The position numbers and the translations under genes were made by a program. This document shows positions 34,852 through 43,494 of a DNA stretch of 64,000 nt, one piece after another. The first letter of the stretch is position 1, and each line of letters opens with the position of its first letter. The notes below the pieces were generated by a model that saw only the letters and a program-made list of their open reading frames with translations, had not been told where the DNA came from and searched no databases. Source of the DNA: Akebia trifoliata (lineage: Eukaryota > Streptophyta > Magnoliopsida > Ranunculales > Lardizabalaceae); contig CM030715.1 in NCBI GenBank assembly GCA_017979445.1, positions 29,733,090 to 29,797,089 of the forward strand, read 5' to 3'.

Positions 34852-36630
34852 TTGACTTCAATAGCCATGTTTTCCAATGCAAAGATTCATATTTTAGAGG
34901 GAGTCAAGAGATCCATACAAGAACCAAAGCTACTGTATTTAGTAGTTTCGAAACATATATCAAGTACATACTGTATTATTCAGAGAGGCCTTGTTGATGA
35001 AAAAAATTCCCAATCAAAGAATGTGGTTTCACAGCCCACTATCAGCTCTTCTATCTGCAAGAATAGTTATACTTTGGTATGCTTGATCAAAGCTTCCACA
35101 GATTTGGATTATGGCCGGCAGCTTCATTGCCAAATTCTGAGATCTGGGTTTAATTCCAATGTGTTTGTATCCACTGCTCTACTTGGTTTCTATGTGAAAT
35201 GCGAGTTATTCAATGAAGCCCACAAACTGTTTGTCGAAATTCCTCAACCAAATGTGGTTTCTTGGAATTCTTTGATTTGTGGTTATGTGAAGAATGGGCA
35301 GTTTCGAAAGGCACTAAGTTTGGTTTCAGAGTTAGAGAGGTCTGATTTGCAGGTGGATTCATTCACGATTACAGCTGTGTTAACTGCTTGTGCTCATTTA
35401 GGTTTCTTGGACGTGGGTTGGTCAATCCACTCTAAAATTGTTAAATTTGGTTTGAAATCAAGTATCGAAATTGGGAACTGTTTGATTGACATGTACGGAA
35501 AATGTGGGTCTGTAGATGAGGCAATCAAGGTGTTTTATGAGATGGTTGATAAGGACTCGGTGTCCTGGAATTCAGTTATAGGAGCTAGTGCTGGAAACCG
35601 AAGACTGGAAGAGGCCTTTGGCTTTCTGGGTCAGATGCCTTTCCCTGATTCAATCTCATTTAATGAAGTAATCAATGGCATTGCTCAGTTTGGAGACATG
35701 AAAGATGCTATCAGGCTTTTATCAGAAATGCCAAACCCTAATTCATCTACATGGAATTCAATAATTGCTGGATATGTGAATAGGGGACGAATGCCCGAAG
35801 CACTAGATTTCTTTACTAATATGCACTCAAAAGATATCGAAATGGACGAGTTCACATTTTCTAGCATTTTGAGGGGAGTCGCGTGTCTATCATCACTAAC
35901 ATGGGGGTCATTAATACATTGTTGTGCAATCAAGTCAGGTTCAGATGCATCATTAGTCATTGGAAGTGCTCTGATCGATATGTATTCCAAGTGTGGACGA
36001 GTAAATAACGCAGAATTGATATTCGATTTATTGCCCAGGAAGAATTTGGTATGTTGGAATGCTATGATCTCTGGTTATGCTCACAACGGCGATGCAAGCA
36101 AAGTCATTAAGCTCTTCAAGCAATTGAAGACGGAACGAAACCTAGAACCAGACGGCATCACATTTCTTAGTGTTTTATCTGCTTGTGCACGAGATGATGC
36201 TGCATTGCAGCTCGGGATAGATTTTTTTGAGTCCATGGTCAGGGAATATAGGATCAATCCAACGATTGAGCATTGTACTTGCATGATTCGTCTTCTTGGG
36301 CAAAGAGGAGAAGTATGGAGGGCAGAAAGGATGATATATGAAATGGGGTTTGGATCATTTGGGTTTATATGGAGAGCTTTACTTGGTGCATGTTGTGATT
36401 GTGGGGATCTAAGGGTTGCAGAGGTTGCAGCTGCAAAGGTCATCAAGTTGGATGGTGACGATGAGTTTGTGTACGTTTTATTGTCCAATCTGTATGCATC
36501 TTATGGGAGATGGAGAGATGTGAGTGTTGTTAGGAGGTTAATGATGCAAAGAGGGCTGAGGAAAGAAGCTGGTTTTAGTTGGATTGAGGTGGAAAATGTT
36601 GTCTCAGCCTCTTCACTTGAGGAATCCTAA
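34852..36630 (+). CDS. Pentatricopeptide repeat protein, PLS class with E motifs
   Basis: An intronless 592-aa protein. PPR motifs run from about residue 104 to 540 and include NVFVSTALLGFYVKCELF, NVVSWNSLICGYVKNGQ, IGSALIDMYSKCGRV and NLVCWNAMISGYAHNGD. The C-terminus is E/E+-like (WRALLGACCDCGDLRVAEVA, then YVLLSNLYASYGRWRDV, ending SWIEVENV) with no DYW domain. Proteins of this class bind organelle RNA base by base, and E-class members usually act in C-to-U editing with a separate deaminase. From memory the closest Arabidopsis protein is At5g47460. The first ~70 residues are poorly conserved and could carry a targeting peptide. The start is the only ATG with a long open frame, 356 bp after the RHIP1-like stop, so this gene's promoter overlaps the neighbour's 3' UTR. 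Confidence 0.96.
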   Translation: MTSIAMFSNAKIHILEGVKRSIQEPKLLYLVVSKHISSTYCIIQRGLVDEKNSQSKNVVSQPTISSSICKNSYTLVCLIKASTDLDYGRQLHCQILRSGFNSNVFVSTALLGFYVKCELFNEAHKLFVEIPQPNVVSWNSLICGYVKNGQFRKALSLVSELERSDLQVDSFTITAVLTACAHLGFLDVGWSIHSKIVKFGLKSSIEIGNCLIDMYGKCGSVDEAIKVFYEMVDKDSVSWNSVIGASAGNRRLEEAFGFLGQMPFPDSISFNEVINGIAQFGDMKDAIRLLSEMPNPNSSTWNSIIAGYVNRGRMPEALDFFTNMHSKDIEMDEFTFSSILRGVACLSSLTWGSLIHCCAIKSGSDASLVIGSALIDMYSKCGRVNNAELIFDLLPRKNLVCWNAMISGYAHNGDASKVIKLFKQLKTERNLEPDGITFLSVLSACARDDAALQLGIDFFESMVREYRINPTIEHCTCMIRLLGQRGEVWRAERMIYEMGFGSFGFIWRALLGACCDCGDLRVAEVAAAKVIKLDGDDEFVYVLLSNLYASYGRWRDVSVVRRLMMQRGLRKEAGFSWIEVENVVSASSLEES

Positions 36631-37413
36631 TTATTGCTTCTTCACAATTGTTTACGGAAAAACTTGTTTGTAGAGTTAATGAGAGAAATATTTGATTCCA
36701 TGTTGTTCCAATCATCAACACTTCACCTACTAATTACTAACCACTAATCTCGCTTGTCTAGAGAAAAAAATATTTAATTTACACGCTTAGATTTCATTTA
36801 AAGAGATTTTACACAATTTTTACACATGTGACTCAAGCTCGACACGGTTGGGAATGATACCTTGTTCCCTAAGTATAAGTACAATAAATAGACTAATCAG
36901 TTAACCCTAGCCCCTAATTCATGGACTTTGTTATGTAGCATAGTTTAGATCGACAATGCAAGCCTAAGGTCATACTATAATAATTTCATCAATCAATTTA
37001 TACAATTATTGGTCCACACATTGTTTTCAGAATTAATACACAAAATAGACTAGCAAAGTAACCCTAACCATCCAACCGAGTATGGACTTTCATTTTGGTA
37101 TCTTGTTAACTCTATCCTTCTGGATTGTACAAAAAAAAAAATAGTAATTGATAAACTCGCTACGAATATGAGATTTTGAAGCTATCCTGATTGTGGGAGT
37201 GATGGTGGTCCATCATACGCACTGTCACGAGATCATTGGCTAAGTGCACCGATCAAATCATATTCAATATAAAACAAGGGAAACAGGAAAGCATATAATT
37301 CGTATTTACTAAGCACTTCTTGGTACTAAACAATATCATCGTCACAAATATGACCCAGACATGATATATCATATATGTGGGGACATATATGTGCGTATCA
37401 AGAACATAAAAAT

Positions 37414-37484
37414 GCGTATATGGTCAAATGGTAAAATTTCTTTCTGTCAAGGAGAAGACGTGGGTTCGATTCCCGCTATCCGCC
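37414..37484 (+). pseudogene. Plastid-derived trnG-GCC pseudogene
   Basis: The 71-bp sequence matches plastid tRNA-Gly(GCC) as I know it: ggtcaaatggtaaaatttct, then caaggagaagacgtgggttc and ttcccgctatccgcc. Changes include a G-to-T in the acceptor stem that breaks a pair (GCGTATA against TATCCGC) and GTC in place of GCC in the anticodon loop. Some changes are C-to-T or G-to-A, as expected for decaying methylated DNA. It is a nuclear plastid insert, not a working tRNA. Confidence 0.85.
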
Positions 37485-37552
37485 TATGATGAAGTAATGT
37501 AATAGGATAAATGATTCGGTATAGTATAGTTGACCACAATGGGGTAGTGGTC

Positions 37553-37764
37553 GGCTTGAGTAACACAAACATTGACGAGAATCCAATGACCTGAAAACCT
37601 AAGGATTCCTCTGTAAGGTTGGTACACGGAGGGTGAGTCAGGGCTTAAAATCAGGCCGAAAGGCGTAGTTGATGGACAACATGTGAATATTCCTGTACTA
37701 CCCCTTGTTGGTCTCGAGGGACGGTGGAGGCTAGGTTAGTTGAAAGATTGGTTATCTGTTCAAG
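37553..37764 (+). pseudogene. Plastid 23S rRNA fragment (nuclear insert)
   Basis: It contains typical 23S core sequence: gagaatccaatg, gaaaacctaagg, cacggagggtgagtcaggg, aggccgaaaggcgtag, atattcctgtactacccctt, and a final gttatctgttcaag. C-to-T-like changes are spread through it. It lies only 68 bp after the trnG copy. In plastid genomes trnG-GCC is in the large single-copy region and rrn23 in the inverted repeat, so the insert joins two distant pieces. Confidence 0.85.
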
Positions 37765-38261
37765 TTGTCATCGTCATCACCATTGTCATGCTTTTGTCTG
37801 TTGTCCATTCTGTTCCATTGTGTCAATCATCATCATCTAAATACAAAGGCTAATGATCTTGATGCAACATGACATCTCTTTTTATTCCACAAAGCACAAA
37901 TAATTGATGATCAGCTTCTATTTTTGTGATCCTTTGACTATCATTATCATTTTATGACTGGTTGATAAATTAAGACCAATCAATGGGTTATCCTGATCAA
38001 CATGCATGCGAACCAACTCATTATTAACCCTTGATTTTAATGACCTTTATTTATTTATTTTAAGGGGAATGATTTGAAATTAGTATTGAACTGTTTAAAC
38101 CAATAGAGATTCTTATACCATCACTCCAAATAAATCATCAAAATTGATACCCCCACTCCACATTCCAACCATATAGGGTAGGTGGACCCCACACAATCAA
38201 TAGCCGTCCGATCTGATGTTGGACGTACAGAATTCAGCTACACAGTGGGTTGGGTTGGGTT

Positions 38262-38424
38262 GGGGGGAGGAAGAAGAAGAAGAAGAAGAAGAGAGGATGG
38301 TCATTTATTCACATTTATTTGCTATTGGTGACATTGATCTTAGACCTCAAAAAATCAATCTCCTTCTCTTAAATGTTCTTTATTTTGTCTCTCTGTCTCC
38401 CTTTTCAGACACCTCTTCAAAGTT

Positions 38425-38457
<33 letters not shown>
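38262..38457. repeat. GA-rich simple repeats downstream of the GATA gene
   Basis: A gaagaagaagaagaag tract at about 38270-38292 and a (GA)n tract at about 38424-38457 lie 0.4-0.6 kb beyond the GATA stop codon. They produce several spurious open frames on both strands. Confidence 0.8.
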
Positions 38458-38531
38458 CGTGACGATCCACGTGATACTCTGCAGAGATGAGGTCCAGCGA
38501 ATATTCTCTCTAAAAAAAAAATGAAAAAAAT

Positions 38532-38663
38532 AGAGAGCTTCTTCTGCCACACCACCAACTTTTATTAAGAGCACCCCAGATGTGTGCTAATTCTTTCTTA
38601 ATATCATATGAATTGAGGTGTTCTTGATAAAAATTGGTGTGGCAGTGGCATTAGAATCTCTCC
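38532..38663. mobile_element. Foldback element, family B, copy 2
   Basis: Arms tgccacaccaccaactttt and aaaaattggtgtggcagtgg enclose gatgtgtgctaattctttct and catatgaattgagg, the same centre as the copy at 22524-22649. It lies about 200 bp beyond the GATA stop codon. Confidence 0.75.
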
Positions 38664-38860
38664 ATATCATTTAGAATTCAGAAGTCAGATTTCTACAGTA
38701 AATTAAACTTGAAATTTAACACTGAAAAAGTGTACCAAAACAAAGAAAACTTCACGAAATTCTCATGAAAGATAAGAGAAGAGAGAGAGAAGCCCTAGAT
38801 AAGAAACAGATGAAAGTGATGGACCGATAAGATTTCGACACGTGTAAAGAGAAGTAGACA

Positions 38861-39797
38861 TTAGCACACCTTGAAGTCATGGTGGAAGAACTCGTGTCGG
38901 TTGCTTTCTTGCCGAATCACCTCCTTCTGTCTTCGAAGCTCCATAACCTTACGATGCGAGTTGGAATGCTGAGTTAACACGAAGGTTGGACTCGCAGCTG
39001 GACGATACTCAGGAACGAGTCGACCCGATTTGTATCGTACGCCACATGCGTTACATAGCGTCTTCGGTCCCATCGGTCCTGTGCGCCACTGCGGCGTCTT
39101 CTCCGATGCGCAGTGTGTGCATCTACGCACACCTGACGAAGATGCAGATGACGGAGGCGACTGATCTCCGGCGACTATTACCGAAGAAACTGAAGAAGAA
39201 CTCTCCTTCTTTCTATAGTTATTATTACTTCTACTAGAACCTTGTTTCGACTTACCAGTGACCGGAATGTCAGATTCCGGTGAGGAAATCCAGCTATTGT
39301 GTGTCGTTCCGATTCGAGATCTCTTGCTTCTGGCTTTCCCGGTAACTGATGCATCGTATCTTAAATTCATGTTTCCAGTGAAATCGGTCATCGGGAAATC
39401 GGAGAACGATTCGTCCACGAAATTCGACAGCCATTCCAACTCTGCTACATCGTCGCTCTACAGAATCATCAACAAAATCAGCAAAAATAAAGAAGAAAAT
39501 TAAGGAATCTCTGAATTAGTTTTTTTTTTTTTTTTTTGTGGGTGAGTTTTAACTTACAGGGACACATAGATCGTCAGCGAAATTAGAGGTACGATTGGGA
39601 TTGGGGTTTGGGTTGGTAGTTGTGGTGGCGGTGGTGGTGGTAGCAGCGGCAGATGGGAAGTTTTCGTTAGGGTTTTTGAGTGGTGGAAGGTCGGAATCAG
39701 TGGTGGTGGTGGTGGAAGAGAAGAGATCGTCGTTGGAGAAATCGAGAAGATCGTCCACGTGGAAGAAATCTGGAGATTGGAGTCCGTACATCTCCAT
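38861..39797 (-). CDS. GATA4: GATA transcription factor, GATA2/GATA4-like, 2 exons
   Basis: Exon 1 is 39797-39558 and exon 2 is 39457-38861; donor CCT|gtaagt and acceptor ctgtag|AGC join to a 278-aa protein. The N-terminus [20 protein letters not shown] and the [17 protein letters not shown] junction are typical of plant subfamily A (I). The zinc finger is C-X2-C-X18-C-X2-C with Cys at about 193, 196, 215 and 218 ([19 protein letters not shown]), followed by [13 protein letters not shown] and the conserved [16 protein letters not shown] nuclear DNA-binding factor for WGATAR sites; Arabidopsis GATA2 and GATA4 act in light and brassinosteroid growth control. The middle has T-, N/P- and S-rich low-complexity tracts. 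The 5' UTR (39798 to about 39985) is CT-rich in the sense direction. It seems complete. Confidence 0.96.
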
Positions 39798-40427
39798 CTA
39801 TCTCTCTCTCTCAAAGGCTCTCTCTTCTCTCTCTCTCACTCTCAGAGGTTCTGATATGAGCTTGGAGGGAAGTACAGAGAGAAAGAGAAGGAGAGAAAGA
39901 GATTGTAGCTTGAACATTAATTTCAAGGGGCAAGAGAACGTGCAAGGGGGTGCCCATGCAGTGAGAGAGAGACAGAAAGCTCTAATTTAATACCTTTTAT
40001 TTAATAAATAATTTAAGGGATATTTGAAAAACATCCCTTCAAATTTTGGTGAATATGTGAGATATCCCATTTGTTTTTCAAATTGATGACATGCCCCCTT
40101 GACTTATGTATTCTCTTGTAGACTAATTAAAATGACCTAAATGCTCTCTCATCTCTAATCTCTAGTCAAAACCCTTTATCTTTCTCTCAAAAATCCATCA
40201 TCTTCCAATTCAAATAATTCATTGTGTGATTGAAACTATACTATTATATTGTCACCTAAACTTTATCAACGAAGTTAGATCGTACCTTCAATTTAATCTC
40301 GTCTTCAACCTCACCTTGACCCCTTGTAAAAGATCTTTGATTTATTTTATTATTTTATTATTTTTTGAGATTTTAAATCTTAAAATTGAAGGTAGAAAAG
40401 TTTATCTAACACTTAAAAGATTGAAAA

Positions 40428-40612
40428 ATATTTTTCTTACTAACTTAATAAAGATTTTAAATCTTACTAAAAGTCGTTTTACTTTAGATTTCATAGAAAA
40501 ATTATATCAAAAACAATTTTCTTGGGGCATGATCTAAGATTCTTAAAATGGACGATTACCAAGTTTCCACCTAACTATCAGATTTAAAATTAAAATTCAA
40601 CGATGTAAAATA
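40428..40612 (+). repeat. Orphan diverged fragment of the 452-bp repeat unit
   Basis: Shares in order the same blocks as the array 3 kb away: cttactaacttaataaagatt, gatttcata, caaaaacaattttcttggg, ctaagattcttaaaatgg, acgattaccaagtttccacc and aaaattaaaattcaacga. It is more diverged than units of the array are from each other, so it is probably older. Confidence 0.7.
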
Positions 40613-41354
40613 ACTTTTTGTTGATTTTTTTTTTTCAAAGTCCATAGAATTTTTCCTCTATAACTTAGAAGCATCAGATCATGGTTTTAGATGCCACAAG
40701 TTGAATTAGGCTAGTTGGATTATTAAAGAAAGACTGATTTTACAAAGGATGGTCAAAGACTTAAACTACAAGTTGACAAATAAGGGCATTTTTATCATCT
40801 TTTTATTAATCTACCAAAGTAGAATGAAATCATGTGGGGGCAGTTAGAGAATATAAGGGTGTCTATATATTTTCCAACAAGTGAAAGGGTGAATCTAAAT
40901 CACCCGTAATTTAATAGGTTAAAAAAAATGAAGTCATGGGTGTGAACTTCACCTCTTCATGAAAAATAAACTAATTTACTTTTTTTTTTTTCTCTCTCTA
41001 GAGCAGAGAACATGGGCATCCACCACCGATTCATTAAGTCCATCTTTTATATTATTTTGTATTAAAATCTACCTTGCTTCACATGGGTCCCACTGAATCC
41101 TCTTGATCACGACCGTTTATTTATAGAACTAATTCTTTGATATTTTTTAACTTTTAATCCTTGAAGAAGTATCTTTGGAATGACCATTATGCCCTTAGCA
41201 TAAAATTGTAAAAAAGAAAAGTTTTAAATGGCAGTTGATTCTACAAAAATTAGTTGGGCCCACCAGTCATGGCAATGTGCGTAATTTAATCATTTGATCT
41301 CACCTAAATATTAGTATTTATATTTCTTAAAAAGAAAATACCGAATAACTTTCA

Positions 41355-41474
41355 AAATTGACATCGTTTCACACATTACTGATGTGGATGTGTATATAAT
41401 CATAAATGCTTTTCGATACGTGAGAGAAGCATCAATGGATATTTACACACTAATGTGTGAAACGATGTCAATTT
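41355..41474. mobile_element. Foldback with 24-bp arms
   Basis: The left arm aaattgacatcgtttcacac is the exact inverse of gtgtgaaacgatgtcaattt. The interior also pairs in part (aaatgcttttcgatacgtg region). Its ends differ from families A and B. Confidence 0.75.
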
Positions 41475-41565
41475 CAATCTCTCGAATTCAATTTATTTAT
41501 TTTTTTAAGAAAACGTAGTAGTCTCAGTCTCAGTTCTTGTTCGGTATTTCATTTTAAAAAGATGA

Positions 41566-42061
41566 CACGTGTTTCTATTGGAGGAACTTTTCCGTCCTTT
41601 AACGGAGGTGTAACAGCCGCTCCGTTACGTTCTGAGACTAACCGATAGGACCGGACAACTGTATCCAGCTGGCACCCTATTTTTAAGCACGACGGTTTAC
41701 GGACTAGGATGGCACGTGGGAGGAGGACAGTTGGGCCCTATTAAGGAGGACATAAGTACTATCCGTACGGTATATACTTTTGAGTGATCCAACGTGTACG
41801 CTCGATGTTGACTTAAAAGGGCTTTTTCTTTTATTTAGATAAATATTAGTCCACGTCAGCTTATAGGTAGGAAATATTATTCCGTTTTTTTTCCCAAAAA
41901 AAAAAATAACTAATTAATTATTAGATATAAACGTGGTTAGGGCTACTTTGGTCTACAAGGTTGAAATTTTTGACATTAAGAAAAGGTTTATGTGAAATAA
42001 GCATCGAAGCACGTGACATGCCAGACTTGGTTGTGATCCCTATGCAGCAACATGGCACGTG
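41566..42061. promoter_or_regulatory. Cluster of four CACGTG G-boxes
   Basis: Exact CACGTG hexamers lie at 41566-41571, 41713-41718, 42010-42015 and 42056-42061, about 1.8-2.3 kb upstream of the GATA start codon. G-boxes bind bZIP and bHLH factors such as HY5 and PIFs. A role in GATA control is only an inference from position. Confidence 0.4.
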
Positions 42062-42569
42062 CATGGACATGTGATCATTAAACAGATAAAACATAAACAA
42101 GTGTTTAAAAAATCAGACTAAAAAACCTACATTATTTTTTAAAATAACGGCACACCGTCGTCCTTACATCTAAATCGTCAATGGTCTTAGACATAGCAAA
42201 AGTGCATCTCGAGGATCTCTAATCATCTACTTCCAATCATCAATGTGCTTAGCTCAAATCCCATAGTGATAAACAGTGCTCACCTGAGAAATTCAGCTTT
42301 TAATATTTTATAAGATCAGTTTTACTTAAGAATCCCTAATCTCTTTTTGGTGATGTGAAATATTTTAGACTTTTTTCTTGATCTCGCAAATCCCAAATTG
42401 TATATCCAATTTTGAGGTGTTTATAAGAATTTATTTTACTCCACAACTCACAAAAATCTATGATCTACCAATCACATGCACTCATGTATATTGAATGGCA
42501 TTCTTAATTTATAAAAGTACTGGACTAGCTTGTGCGCACCAACTATTCTCTCATCCCTGAACAAGACTT

Positions 42570-42696
42570 GCGAAATAGGATTTTAATCCTACGGTCCATG
42601 ATCATTGATATTAGTAGTTGGTGGGAATCGAACTTGAGATCATAGGAAGAACACACCCCTTGATCCCGAAGTGCTACCACTTGGCCACCCATCTGG
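42570..42696 (-). mobile_element. Au-type tRNA-derived SINE, minus strand
   Basis: On the minus strand the head reads gggtggccaagtggtagc, with a perfect A-box TGGCCAAGTGG, and a B-box-like agttcgattccc follows about 45 bp later. The rest (caccaactactaatatc) resembles Au-family SINE bodies. No clear target duplication was found. Confidence 0.65.
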
Positions 42697-43494
42697 TGAT
42701 TAAAAAAATACCCTTGTTAGTTATAAAACTACCCTTGTATGCTTGATAGATAATCACTAAGGAGTCTGTGAGCAAAAATTCTATCAGCAAAAAATGACTC
42801 GTGTCAATAACAATCATTTAAATAAAATGGAACATGAAGTAAAAAAAAAAAAAAAAATTAAAAATATTGATTTTAAATCCATTTTTTCTATATTTGATTG
42901 ATTGTAGTTGGATTTTAAATAATCAAACTAATAAGAGCAAAAATAATTTTGATTTTTAGTGTTGGTGTAAACTATATAAGCAAAAAGAACGTCGACTTTA
43001 TATTTAGAAGGTTTATAAATCAGAAATCAAGGGAGGTGATTAAAAATTATTTGAATTCAATGTGAACTAAAAATATTCTTCAAGTGAGAGGTTTTTTTTT
43101 TTTTTTTCTAATTTTTTTGCTGACTTGGATTTTTGGTGAATGAGATCATTATCTATCCATGGTTCTCGCCACCAAGTACATTGCCATTGGACCTACCTAA
43201 TAAATATGTCCAATGTCAAATCATATCACTTCAATTCCATCTAAAATTCGAATAAGTTATATCTATTCCAAGACTACGAGTTTCTGTAATGGAATTAGCC
43301 CTGGAATTAGAATAGCTACGAATTGAAATCATTGATTAATTTTTATCAAATTCAAGTTAGAACAAATGGGATTTAAAACTCGTATGAATTTATAAAACTT
43401 GATCGTTCAAAGTTATTGATTGCAATTTGATATCACTGCTCTTTGAGACAATCCTAACCATTTGAACAGAATCGATATTTTTGATTAGGGAAAC

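Larger units (their letters stand above)
36631..38860. other. Intergenic region between the PPR and GATA genes
   Basis: It holds a possible 5'-truncated family-2 SINE tail at about 36700-36770 (ends gcttgtctagag plus an A-run), the plastid insert (37414-37764), GA-rich repeats at about 38262-38457 and a family B foldback (38532-38663). No gene is supported. Confidence 0.6.
39986..43494. other. Region upstream of the GATA gene
   Basis: It holds an orphan piece of the 452-bp unit (40428-40612), a foldback (41355-41474), four G-boxes (41566-42061) and a minus-strand SINE (42570-42696). The rest is AT-rich with no supported gene. Confidence 0.6.

Noticed and set aside
35685..36488. Open frames on the minus strand opposite the PPR gene
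   Set aside because: They are mirror frames of a real coding region. The plus strand has repeated PPR motifs throughout.
37414..37484. Functional tRNA gene
   Set aside because: It is a plastid-type trnG with a broken acceptor pair and a changed anticodon, beside a 23S piece; better explained as a nuclear plastid insert.
38216..38574. Open frames on both strands around the GA repeats
   Set aside because: They are made by (GA)n and GAA repeats, giving runs of Glu/Arg or Leu/Ser with no domain.
38986..39990. Plus-strand open frames opposite the GATA gene
   Set aside because: Shadows of the minus-strand exons and the GA-rich 5' UTR. The real gene has the zinc finger and correct splice sites.
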